DNA of 6,248 bases. Source: an uncultured Collinsella sp. GTDB lineage: Bacteria; Actinomycetota; Coriobacteriia; Coriobacteriales; Coriobacteriaceae. How positions within the stretch are numbered: the first letter of the stretch is position 1; every line of letters begins with the position of its first letter. The stretch spans positions 1 to 6,248 of the forward strand of contig USDE01000086.1 of NCBI GenBank assembly GCA_900553345.1. The letters are read 5' to 3'. The translations under genes were made by a program, and so were the position numbers. Positions 1 through 5,961 of this stretch are shown here, piece after piece. The notes below the pieces were generated by a model, which was not told the DNA's origin, ran no database searches, and saw only the letters and a list, made by a program, of their open reading frames with translations.

Positions 1-720
1 CTCGCGAATGGTCGGGAACGGGGCACCCTCGAGGCGCTCCTGCTGCACGCGCAGCATATAAACGACGTCCAGCTCGGGCAGGACGGAATCGAGGTCGCTC
101 GTCACGTGGTCGCAGCCCAGGACCTCGGGCGCCGGCGGCAGCAGCGTGCCGGGGGCGACGGCGTAGGTCTCGCAGCCCATGATCTTAAGGGCGGGGATCA
201 GCGAGCCGCAAACGCGGGAGTGTGCGATATCGCCGACGACGGCGACCTTCAGACCGTGGAAGTCACCCTTGTGCTCCCAGATGGTGTACAGGTCGAGCAG
301 GGCCTGCGTGGGATGGTTGTGCTTGCCGTCGCCGGCGCAGATGACGCTCGCGGGCGAGTTCTGCGTGACGATGTAGGGAGCGCCGGCGTGCTTGTCGCGC
401 ACGACGATGCAGTCGATCTTATAGGCGTTGAGGGTCTCGACGGTGTCAACGAGGCTCTCGCCCTTGACCGTGGAGGTCGAGGAGCCGCCAAAATTAAGGC
501 TGTCGGCCGAAAGACGCTTCTCGGCGAGCTCGAAGGAGCTGCGGGTGCGCGTCGAGGGCTCGTTGAACATATTGACGATGGTCTTGCCCTTGAGCGTGGG
601 GACCTTCTTGATCGCACGCTCGTTGACCTCGGAGAACGCCTTGGCGGTCTCGAGGATGAGCTTGATGTCCTCTTCGGAGTACTCGGTAATGTCGATCAGG
701 TGCTTATGGTTGAACGCCAC
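1..720 (-). CDS. pyrB: Aspartate carbamoyltransferase catalytic chain, 3' end outside window
   Basis: PyrB condenses carbamoyl phosphate and L-aspartate to N-carbamoyl-L-aspartate, the committed step of cytoplasmic pyrimidine synthesis. I translated the minus strand from a GTG at 720-718; 240 codons are present and the frame runs off base 1 (family length about 300-310). Seen in order: the carbamoyl-phosphate loop STRTR at residues 56-60, VKGES at 85-89 with its active-site lysine at 86, HPTQALLD at 136-143, the second-domain GDIAHSRV at 163-170, and YMLRVQQER at 221-229. The GTG is chosen because GGGAGGT (737-731), inside the end of pyrR, lies 10 bases upstream and the homology begins there. 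It starts 4 bases after the pyrR stop, so the two genes are almost certainly cotranscribed and probably translationally coupled. Identification is secure; the C-terminus cannot be checked. Confidence 0.96.
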   Translation of the reverse strand, partial: MAFNHKHLIDITEYSEEDIKLILETAKAFSEVNERAIKKVPTLKGKTIVNMFNEPSTRTRSSFELAEKRLSADSLNFGGSSTSTVKGESLVDTVETLNAYKIDCIVVRDKHAGAPYIVTQNSPASVICAGDGKHNHPTQALLDLYTIWEHKGDFHGLKVAVVGDIAHSRVCGSLIPALKIMGCETYAVAPGTLLPPAPEVLGCDHVTSDLDSVLPELDVVYMLRVQQERLEGAPFPTIRE

Positions 721-724
721 GGTA

Positions 725-1321
<597 letters not shown>

Positions 1322-1348
1322 TCACATGTCTTGACTGCTGACACAGTC

Positions 1349-1389
1349 AAAAAAATAGATGCCCGACCGCTCAAAGCGGACCAGACACC
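1349..1389 (-). terminator. Intrinsic terminator (attenuator) ahead of pyrR
   Basis: On the minus strand GGUGUC (1389-1384) pairs with GGCAUC (1362-1357) using two G-U pairs. A small internal loop follows, then CCGCU/AGCGG (1379-1375 with 1371-1367) closes a UUG loop. The sequence then runs UA and seven U residues (1355-1349). Its 5' strand shares bases 1388-1389 with the candidate PyrR-binding hairpin, as expected of mutually dependent leader structures. The pyrR start lies about 40 bases further on. The antiterminator is not clearly resolved; a GGGUA/UACCC hairpin at about 1431-1445 could compete with the lower stem of the binding loop. Confidence 0.6.
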
Positions 1390-1433
1390 CACAGGAAGGG
1401 CTGCTCTTTGGCAGCTATGTAATTCCATGTGGG
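1388..1433 (-). promoter_or_regulatory. Candidate PyrR-binding hairpin in the pyrR leader
   Basis: On the minus-strand transcript, CCCACA (1433-1428) pairs with UGUGGG (93-88 of the 1300s) and GGAA (1426-1423) with UUCC (1397-1394). An asymmetric internal loop follows, then an upper stem GCUGC/GCAGC (1415-1411 with 1404-1400) closing a six-base loop CAAAGA (1410-1405). Lower stem, 5'-side internal bulge, upper stem and hexaloop match the known PyrR-binding loop, whose loop consensus is CNGNGA; here only the third base differs (A for G). It lies just upstream of an intrinsic terminator in the pyrR leader. The structure is seen; binding by PyrR is inferred. Confidence 0.65.
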
Positions 1434-1562
1434 TATCTCGTACCCCTTTAATGGTCAAGGGATAGTGTAGCCAACCTCGAGCTTAATTGCGAGCATAAAT
1501 ACAGAGCAATCCGTAAACGGAGCCCGATGCTCAATAAACCTATATATATTTGTGGGACGAGC

Positions 1563-1591
1563 TTGAAAACGTACGCACGAGCTGGCATAAT
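1563..1591 (+). promoter_or_regulatory. Candidate sigma-70-type promoter upstream of rpmB
   Basis: A -35 box TTGAAA (1563-1568) and a -10 box CATAAT (1586-1591) are separated by exactly 17 bases. Both are close to consensus. It points toward rpmB, whose start lies about 170 bases downstream, giving a long leader. With the nearer extended -10 element it could form a tandem promoter pair. Seen in sequence; activity is inferred. Confidence 0.5.
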
Positions 1592-1697
1592 CCCCTCTGC
1601 TGCACGCAAATCGGATCTACGTCCAGGGCCGTGGCGTGAGCACTATCGCCAAAAGAGAAATATCTCTGTGTAGATTACGCACAGGGATCTGCTTCTG

Positions 1698-1706
1698 TGC
1701 TATAGT
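1698..1706 (+). promoter_or_regulatory. Extended -10 promoter of rpmB
   Basis: TGC-TATAGT is an extended -10 element 55 bases before the rpmB ATG, the usual distance for a ribosomal protein gene. No good -35 box lies 17 bases upstream (TTACGC is 20 bases away), which fits the extended -10 class. The same TGCTAT form occurs before adhE. Confidence 0.5.
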
Positions 1707-1760
1707 TCAGGCTTGTTTGTTAACGCGACATGTTCGTTTGTCGCCCAAGGAGGGTCAGTT

Positions 1761-1949
1761 ATGTCCAAAGTTTGCGAAGTTTGCGGTAAGCACCCCGTTG
1801 CCGGTCGCTCCATCAGCCACTCTCACCGCGTCACCAACCGTAAGTTCCGCCCCAACATCCAGCGCGTCTACGTCGTCGTCGACGGTCACCGTCGCAAGAT
1901 GAACGTTTGCTCCACCTGCCTCAAGTCCGGCAAGGTTGCGCGCTCCTAA
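1761..1949 (+). CDS. rpmB: 50S ribosomal protein bL28
   Basis: bL28 is a small basic protein of the large ribosomal subunit. The 62-residue product starts MSKVCEVCGKHP and contains SHSHRVTNRKFRPN at 20-32, the family signature, then a basic RVYVVVDGHRRKMNVCSTC stretch. Cysteines at 5, 8, 50 and 53 form two CxxC pairs, so this is the zinc-binding (C+) form. Length matches the family. The ATG is fixed by AAGGAGG (1747-1753) 7 bases upstream. It appears monocistronic, with its own promoter upstream and a strong terminator 72 bases after the stop. If the genome also carries a cysteine-free paralogue, Zur control would be expected, but nothing here shows that. Confidence 0.97.
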   Translation: MSKVCEVCGKHPVAGRSISHSHRVTNRKFRPNIQRVYVVVDGHRRKMNVCSTCLKSGKVARS

Positions 1950-2020
1950 ATAAGGTCTTACCAACAAGTACCTCGGACTCTCCGGGTCAAAGACCTCGCG
2001 TTCACATAGAACTTACCAAA

Positions 2021-2050
2021 GGCGCCCTCCCCTACGGAGGGCGCCTTTTT
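2021..2050 (+). terminator. Rho-independent terminator of rpmB
   Basis: GGCGCCCTCC (2021-2030) and GGAGGGCGCC (2036-2045) form a perfect 10-base-pair GC-rich stem with a five-base loop CCTAC, followed directly by TTTTT (2046-2050). This is a textbook intrinsic terminator for rpmB transcription. Confidence 0.93.
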
Positions 2051-2053
2051 GTA

Positions 2054-2067
2054 CTCATTGGGGACAG
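2054..2067 (+). repeat. CTCATTGGGGACAG, right copy of the inverted pair
   Basis: CTCATTGGGGACAG occurs here on the plus strand and again, inverted, at 2688-2701, bracketing the transposase remnant. The shorter core CATTGGGGACAGAC (2056-2069) is repeated directly at 2089-2102. Short GGGGACAG-type motifs recurring beside REP-associated transposases are, from memory, common. That these are its recognition sequences is inference. Confidence 0.7.
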
Positions 2068-2088
2068 ACTTAGATGGGTGTTTTCACG

Positions 2089-2123
2089 CATTGGGGACAG
2101 ACATGACGCACGCATGCGGCGTC
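2089..2123 (+). repeat. Second CATTGGGGACAGAC copy with adjoining hairpin
   Basis: CATTGGGGACAGAC (2089-2102) is a direct repeat of 2056-2069, 33 bases on. Two bases later GACGC (2105-2109) and GCGTC (2119-2123) form a short stem enclosing a loop that contains the palindrome CGCATGCG. A conserved short motif beside a hairpin is the usual architecture of REP sequences handled by IS200-like transposases. The repeat is certain; the REP interpretation is tentative. Confidence 0.5.
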
Positions 2124-2145
2124 CCGATCGGCTCCGGCCCCTATC

Positions 2146-2697
2146 TCACGCTGCATCCTTCCAGCCTGCAGTAGCCTTGGTCACGCTTGTGGCGCCGATA
2201 CCGGTGATACGGGCAATTTGCTTGACCGTGAGATGTGCCCGCCTGAGCCTCAGCAGGCAGGCATCGCGTTCGGGGCGTGGCAGGGCCTTGAGCAGCGCAG
2301 GATCTATGCTCGGCAGGACTTCGCGCGCAACGGAAAGAGCCTCCTCATCGGGGATCCGCCGGCGCGGAAGAACCTCCACTGACCAGATGCGCCCGCCAAC
2401 TTTCTTGAGATGCTCGCAATAGCGACGGGAGCCTCCGACAACATCGAGCATAGGGGCCGCATCACAGATGTCAAAGGGATCATAGCCCAGCTGATATGCC
2501 TTATAGCTTGACCAGCGGTACGCCTCGAGCGAGTCAAGCGCACCCTTCACGGGATTGAGATGAATATAGTCGAGCAGCTGCACTGCCTGCGTGTCCGACT
2601 CAACCGCGACCCGCGAATAGCGATTGTCAAACAGATGCCCCGTTCTCCCCGTTCTCCCCGTTTTCCCATTGAAATACTCATGTAAGCCTGTCCCCAA
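2146..2697 (-). pseudogene. REP-associated IS200-like (Y1/HUH) transposase, N-terminally truncated
   Basis: Family members are single-strand HUH nucleases acting on REP hairpins. This reading frame gives about 183 residues. It shows the typical mid and C-terminal signatures: EYFN at 7-10, TGHLFDNRYSR at 19-29, YIHLNPVKGAL at 44-54, RWSSYKAY at 61-68, and a C-terminal helix-turn-helix-like stretch LTVKQIARITGIGATSV near residues 156-172. The N-terminal part with the His-x-His metal site is absent; full-length proteins have roughly 100 or more extra residues there. The only possible start is a TTG lying inside the CATTGGGGACAG repeat, with no ribosome binding site, and the frame meets TGA at 2742-2740 without an ATG or GTG. 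I therefore read it as a dead remnant created by an internal deletion joining the element end to mid-gene. A 9-base tandem repeat lies near its 5' end. Confidence 0.8.
2638..2662 (-). repeat. Nine-base tandem repeat inside the transposase remnant
   Basis: The plus-strand unit CCCCGTTCT occurs twice in full (2638-2646, 2647-2655) and once in part (2656-2662). On the coding strand it yields TGR-TGR-TG where the family usually has a single RTGHLF. Being a multiple of three, it keeps the frame. It looks like local slippage in a gene no longer under strong selection. Confidence 0.75.
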
Positions 2698-2701
2698 TGA
2701 G
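2688..2701 (-). repeat. CTCATTGGGGACAG, inverted left copy
   Basis: Reading the minus strand from 2701 gives CTCATTGGGGACAG, an exact 14-base match to 2054-2067 in inverted orientation. Here it is fused directly to the transposase frame: the TTG of the repeat is the only available start codon. This places the boundary of the deletion or element end at about 2685-2701. Confidence 0.75.
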
Positions 2702-2803
2702 CGTGGCGATGCAGGAAGGCAAGTTTTAGTTGAAACGATTCATTTGGTTGAAGCGTTTTAGTGTGCCTTTTAGAGGAATCTGACCGTTCGCCGATTAATT
2801 TCT

Positions 2804-2812
2804 TGCTATTAT
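2804..2812 (+). promoter_or_regulatory. Extended -10 promoter of adhE
   Basis: TGC-TATTAT is an extended -10 element 40 bases before the adhE ATG, and no strong -35 hexamer sits at 16-18 bases. A palindrome TGAA-N4-TTCA at 2731-2742 and two near-identical GTTGAA(A/G)CG direct repeats (2729-2737, 2747-2755) lie further upstream and may be operator sequence. The gene's ribosome binding site is AAGGAG at 2841-2846. Confidence 0.5.
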
Positions 2813-2852
2813 GCAAGACGTAGGGTAAATCTCCGATCGCAAGGAGACACAA

Positions 2853-4802
2853 ATGGTGAAAAAGTCACCGGAAAACACTACTCCCGCAATTGTGGACAAC
2901 GTAGAGGCGCTTGAGGCTAAGCTCGCTCAGATGCGAGAGGCCCAGGCGCTTTTTGCTACGTACACGCAGGAGCAGGTCGACAAGATCTTCTATGAGGCCG
3001 CCATGGCTGCCAACAAGGCTCGTATCCCGTTGGCGAAGATGGCCATCGAGGAGACCGGCCGCGGCGTTCTTGAGGACAAGGTCATCAAGAACCACTACGC
3101 CGCAGAGTACATCTACAACGCTTACAAGAACACCAAGACTTGTGGTGTCCTGGAGCGCGACGAGGCTTACGGCATCACCAAGATCGCCGAGCCCATCGGC
3201 ATCGTGGGCGCCGTCATCCCGACGACCAACCCCACTTCTACCGCGATCTTCAAGACGCTGATCAGCCTGAAGACCCGCAACGCCATCATCATCTCCCCGC
3301 ACCCGGCTGCCGCCAAGTGCACCATCGCCGCTGCCAAGCTCGTGCTTGACGCCGCCGTCAAGGCCGGTGCCCCCGAGGGCATCATCGGCTGGGTTGATGT
3401 CCCCTCCATCGAGCTGACCAACATGGTCATGCGCGACGTCGACATCATCCTCGCCACCGGTGGCCCGGGCATGGTCAAGGCCGCTTACTCCTCGGGCAAG
3501 CCCGCCCTGGGCGTTGGCGCCGGTAACGTGCCGTGCTATATTGAAAAATCCGCGGACCTGCACCGCGCCTGCACCGACCTGATGATGTCCAAGACCTTCG
3601 ACAACGGCATGATCTGCGCTTCCGAGCAGTCCGTGACCGTCATCGACACCATCTATGACCAGGTCAAGGCCGAGTTCCAGAAGCGCGGTTGCTACTTCGT
3701 CAAGCAGGGTGCCGAGATGGAGGCCCTGCGTGCTGCCATGTTCAAGAACGGCGCCCTCGATCACCGCATCCCCGGCATGGCTGCCGCCAAGATCGCCGAG
3801 CTCGCCGGCATCGAGGTTCCCGCCAAGACCAAGATCCTGATCGCCGAGGTCACCTCTACCGACCCCGCCAAGGAGGAGTTCTCCCACGAGAAGCTCTCCC
3901 CGGTCCTGGCCATGTACCACGCCAAGGACTTCCAGGAGGCCGTCGACAAGGCCGAGCACCTGGTGCTCGCCGGTGGCCCGGGCCACACCGCCTCTCTGTA
4001 CGTGCACCCCGCCCAGGCCGAGAAGATCAGCCTGTTCGAGCACGTCATGAAGGCCTGCCGTATCGTCATCAACACCCCGTCTTCGCACGGCGGCATCGGT
4101 GACCTGTACAACTTTGGCATGAAGCCGTCTCTGACCCTGGGCTGCGGCTCCTGGGGCGGCAACTCCGTCTCCGAGAACGTTGGGGTGAAGCACTTGATCA
4201 ACGTTAAAACTGTGGCCGAGCGCCGTGAGAACATGCTGTGGTTCCGCGCTCCCGAGAAGGTCTACTTTAAGAAGGGTTCCACGCCCGTCGCCCTCGACGA
4301 GCTGGGCAACGTCATGGGCAAGAAGCGCGCCTTCATCGTCACCGACCAGTTCCTCTTCAAGAATGGCAACACCCGCGCCATCGAGGCCAAGCTCGACGAG
4401 ATGGGCATCGCCCACGACTGCTTCTACGACGTCGAGCCCGATCCGTCGCTGCAGTGCGCACGTCGCGGCGCCAAGCAGATGGCTCTCTTTGAGCCGGACG
4501 TCATCATCGCCGTCGGCGGTGGCTCCGCTATGGACGCCGGCAAGATCATGTGGATGATGTACGAGCACCCCGAGTGCAAGTTTGAGGACATGGCCATGGA
4601 CTTCATGGACATCCGCAAGCGTATCTTCACCTTCCCCGAGATGGGCAAGAAGGCCTACTTCGTCGCCGTCCCGACCTCTTCGGGTACCGGCTCCGAGTGC
4701 ACGCCGTTCGCCATCATCACCGACAAGGAGACCGGCATCAAGTGGCCGCTCGCCGACTACGCGCTGCTCCCCAACATGGCTATCGTCGACGCCGACAACT
4801 GA
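2853..4802 (+). CDS. adhE: Aldehyde-alcohol dehydrogenase AdhE, N-terminal part up to an in-frame TGA
   Basis: AdhE reduces acetyl-CoA to acetaldehyde and then ethanol, regenerating two NAD+ in fermentation; family members form cytoplasmic filaments (spirosomes). This 649-residue part holds the complete CoA-acylating aldehyde dehydrogenase (about 15-445): PTTNP at 123-127, GVGAGNVP at 220-227, and the catalytic cysteine 255 in NGMICASEQS. The conserved linker INVKTVAERRENMLWFR (449-465) follows, then the nucleotide-binding half of the iron alcohol dehydrogenase with GGGSAMD at 555-561 and PTSSGTGSE at 607-615. The ATG is set by AAGGAG 6 bases upstream. Translation ends at TGA 4800-4802, but the same frame continues at once with matching AdhE sequence. 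Joined through the TGA the protein would have 874 residues, the normal family length. The aldehyde dehydrogenase half could still be made; the alcohol dehydrogenase half cannot function from this part alone. A sequencing error remains possible. Confidence 0.9.
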   Translation: MVKKSPENTTPAIVDNVEALEAKLAQMREAQALFATYTQEQVDKIFYEAAMAANKARIPLAKMAIEETGRGVLEDKVIKNHYAAEYIYNAYKNTKTCGVLERDEAYGITKIAEPIGIVGAVIPTTNPTSTAIFKTLISLKTRNAIIISPHPAAAKCTIAAAKLVLDAAVKAGAPEGIIGWVDVPSIELTNMVMRDVDIILATGGPGMVKAAYSSGKPALGVGAGNVPCYIEKSADLHRACTDLMMSKTFDNGMICASEQSVTVIDTIYDQVKAEFQKRGCYFVKQGAEMEALRAAMFKNGALDHRIPGMAAAKIAELAGIEVPAKTKILIAEVTSTDPAKEEFSHEKLSPVLAMYHAKDFQEAVDKAEHLVLAGGPGHTASLYVHPAQAEKISLFEHVMKACRIVINTPSSHGGIGDLYNFGMKPSLTLGCGSWGGNSVSENVGVKHLINVKTVAERRENMLWFRAPEKVYFKKGSTPVALDELGNVMGKKRAFIVTDQFLFKNGNTRAIEAKLDEMGIAHDCFYDVEPDPSLQCARRGAKQMALFEPDVIIAVGGGSAMDAGKIMWMMYEHPECKFEDMAMDFMDIRKRIFTFPEMGKKAYFVAVPTSSGTGSECTPFAIITDKETGIKWPLADYALLPNMAIVDADN

Positions 4803-5477
4803 ATGACCGCCCCGCGCGGCCTGACCGCTGCCTCCGGCATCGACGTCATGACCCACGCCATCGAGTCCTACGTCTCCATCATGGCTTCCGACTACACCAA
4901 GGGCCTCTCCGAGCGCGCTGCCAAGCTCGTCTTCGAGAACCTGCCCTCCAGCTTCACGAACGGCGCCAAGGACCCGCATGCCCGCGAGGAGATGCACAAC
5001 GCCTCCTGCATGGCCGGTATGGCCTTCGCCAACGCCTTCCTGGGCCTCAACCACTCCATGGCCCACAAGCTCGGCGCTTTCCATCACCTGCCCCACGGCC
5101 TCGCAAACGCCGTCATCCTGACCCGCGTTATGCGCTACAACGCCGCCGAGGCTCCCGTCAAGATGGGTACCTTCTCCCAGTATCCTTACCCCAACGCGCT
5201 GCACAACTACGCCGAGATGGCCAAGTACTGCGGCATCGAGGGCAAGGACGACAAGGAGGTCTTCGAGAACTTCATCACGAAGCTCGAGGAGCTCAAGGAC
5301 TTCATCGGCGTCAAGAAGACCATCGCCGACTACGGTGTTGACGAGCAGTACTTCCTCGACACCCTCGACGAGATGACCGAGCAGGCATTCAACGACCAGT
5401 GCACCGGCGCTAACCCAAGATATCCGCTTATGAGTGAGATTAAAGAAATGTATTTAAAAGCATACTACGGTAAATAA
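4803..5477 (+). CDS. adhE: AdhE C-terminal part: iron-binding domain of the alcohol dehydrogenase
   Basis: This 224-residue frame is in phase with the preceding part and separated only by the TGA. It is the helical, metal-binding half of the iron alcohol dehydrogenase. By alignment with FucO-type enzymes, ligands fall at Asp14 and His18 (GIDVMTHAIESY) and at His84 and His98 (HSMAHKLGAFHHLPHG), with the conserved His88 between. The C-terminal CTGANPRYPLMSEIKEMY matches AdhE. The ATG touches the stop (TGAATG), so reinitiation could in principle yield a separate polypeptide, but no ribosome binding site is visible and a half-domain is unlikely to act alone. I treat both parts as one interrupted gene. 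From CCA at 5415 the last 21 codons use AGA, TTA, AAA and TAT, unlike the rest of the gene, so the 3' end has a different origin. Confidence 0.85.
   Translation: MTAPRGLTAASGIDVMTHAIESYVSIMASDYTKGLSERAAKLVFENLPSSFTNGAKDPHAREEMHNASCMAGMAFANAFLGLNHSMAHKLGAFHHLPHGLANAVILTRVMRYNAAEAPVKMGTFSQYPYPNALHNYAEMAKYCGIEGKDDKEVFENFITKLEELKDFIGVKKTIADYGVDEQYFLDTLDEMTEQAFNDQCTGANPRYPLMSEIKEMYLKAYYGK
5400..5415. other. Composition junction inside the 3' end of adhE
   Basis: Up to about 5414 the gene uses GC-ending codons (CGC, CTC, AAG, GAG, TAC). From CCA at 5415 it uses CCA AGA TAT, then ATT AAA GAA and TTA AAA GCA, and all DNA to the window end is AT-rich. For example, 5581-5640 has 19 G/C of 60, against 33 of 60 at 5221-5280. 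I saw no other AGA or TTA codon in the adhE frame. The exact crossover is uncertain because the stretch coding DQCTGAN is conserved. It may be an element attachment site, a homologous recombination point or an assembly join. Confidence 0.7.
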
Positions 5478-5520
5478 TTCGTACCCATTGCGGGTAAATA
5501 CCTTTATCCTTTGTGTTTGG

Positions 5521-5577
5521 AACAGGCCGTCTGTCGTTTGACAGGCGGCCTGTTCATATTGTTTTGTTATTGTTTAT
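5521..5577 (+). terminator. Rho-independent terminator after adhE
   Basis: Bases 5521-5535 pair with 5540-5554 in a 15-base-pair stem containing one G-U pair, closed by a GTTT loop and followed by CATATTGTTTTGTTATTGTTT, T-rich though interrupted. It ends plus-strand transcription 44 bases after the adhE stop. It belongs to the AT-rich DNA, so it came with the replaced 3' end. The minus strand lacks a T run, so it is probably not a terminator for the converging XRE gene. Confidence 0.85.
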
Positions 5578-5827
5578 CCTTGTGGTTCAGCATGATGCCA
5601 TCAAAAAAAGATTCATAATTGATGTTAAAGATTTCCTTCATGGCTGCCAGCTCGGAGATTCGTATATTATATGTGCCGCTTTCTATCTGGGAATATATAC
5701 TGCGTGAAATATTAATCCCCATCAGCTGCATCTTTGCAGTGACCTGATCCTGGGTGAGATGTGACTGCATACGGTATTTTCGGATGTTTGGCCCTATCCT
5801 TAAATCCTGCTTTAATTTTTGTTCCAT
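5567..5827 (-). CDS. XRE-family helix-turn-helix transcriptional regulator
   Basis: The 86-residue product is almost entirely one Cro/cI-type DNA-binding domain. IGPNIRKYRMQSHLTQDQVTAKM (11-33) covers the first helices, SRSIYSQIESGTYNI (41-55) is the recognition region with the typical YSQIESG, and ISELAAMKEIFNINYESFF (57-75) closes the fold. I chose the ATG at 5827 because GGAGGA lies 5 bases upstream; a TTG seven codons earlier would place that site inside the gene. Codon use is AT-rich and Firmicutes-like, unlike the genes to the left. It converges on adhE and diverges from the small gene at 5962, with two identical inverted repeats between them, so it probably represses its own and the divergent promoter. 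Such compact regulators are common in prophages and conjugative elements but also in ordinary Firmicutes chromosomes. Confidence 0.88.
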   Translation of the reverse strand: MEQKLKQDLRIGPNIRKYRMQSHLTQDQVTAKMQLMGINISRSIYSQIESGTYNIRISELAAMKEIFNINYESFFDGIMLNHKDKQ

Positions 5828-5843
5828 GGCTTCCTCCGGAATA

Positions 5844-5861
5844 TGCAAGAAATAGGTTGCA
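5844..5861. promoter_or_regulatory. Candidate operator 1, TGCAA-N8-TTGCA
   Basis: TGCAA (5844-5848) and TTGCA (5857-5861) are perfect inverted half-sites with an eight-base spacer; the match extends one base outward on both sides (A/T). It lies directly upstream of the XRE ribosome binding site, where the minus-strand transcript would begin. An identical arrangement occurs at 5896-5913. The size suits a dimeric XRE repressor. The repeat is seen; the binding protein is inferred. Confidence 0.6.
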
Positions 5862-5866
5862 TTTCC

Positions 5867-5895
5867 TTGATTTTACGACAAATGTCATATATAAT
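5867..5895 (+). promoter_or_regulatory. Divergent promoter region, plus-strand promoter TTGATT-N17-TATAAT
   Basis: TTGATT (5867-5872) and a perfect TATAAT (5890-5895) are 17 bases apart and point toward the small gene at 5962. On the opposite strand TTGCAA (5900-5895) and TAAAAT (5875-5870), 19 bases apart, could drive the XRE gene. The two promoters would overlap almost completely. The plus-strand promoter is convincing; the minus-strand one has a long spacer and is tentative. Confidence 0.72.
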
Positions 5896-5913
5896 TGCAA
5901 TGTATAGATTGCA
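5896..5913. promoter_or_regulatory. Candidate operator 2, TGCAA-N8-TTGCA
   Basis: TGCAA (5896-5900) and TTGCA (5909-5913) repeat the half-sites and spacing of operator 1, with centres 52 bases apart, about five helical turns. It starts one base after the plus-strand -10 box, covering the expected transcription start, and overlaps the possible -35 box of the XRE promoter. A bound repressor would therefore block the plus-strand promoter and might affect the opposite one. Confidence 0.62.
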
Positions 5914-5961
5914 CAGGAGAAATTGGAAATATACATGCAGAAAGTAGAATAGGAGTTTTAT

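Noticed and set aside
1331..1350. TTGACTG/CAGTCAA seven-pair hairpin between the pyrR attenuator and the pyrR start
   Set aside because: It is real as an inverted repeat, but part of its stem is the T run of the attenuator and nothing follows it to make it a terminator. It could affect translation, but nothing supports that.
1480..1560. Specific pyrR promoter on the minus strand (TTTTCA-N17-TATATA, or boxes near TTTATGCT)
   Set aside because: Several poor hexamer pairs fit equally badly in this AT-rich stretch. A promoter must exist here but I cannot place it.
2547..2852. Minus-strand 101-codon frame upstream of adhE
   Set aside because: It overlaps the transposase frame and the adhE promoter and leader, has no homology-like features, and its repeated GERGER segment is only the tandem repeat read in another frame.
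4803..4850. Selenocysteine insertion at the adhE TGA with a SECIS hairpin just downstream
   Set aside because: The only stem found is GCGG-CCTGA-CCGC (four pairs), flanked by mismatches. The residue is not at the active site and no cysteine is expected there.
2865..5204. Very long minus-strand open frame (779 codons) opposite adhE
   Set aside because: It is a high-GC mirror frame of adhE: its low-complexity Gly/Val/Asp/His/Leu composition is the complement of adhE codons. No ribosome binding site or domain is visible.
5935..5952. Five-codon leader peptide ATG CAG AAA GTA GAA TAG before the small gene at 5962
   Set aside because: The nearest AGGAG is 15 bases upstream, too far for efficient initiation, and such a short frame is expected by chance.
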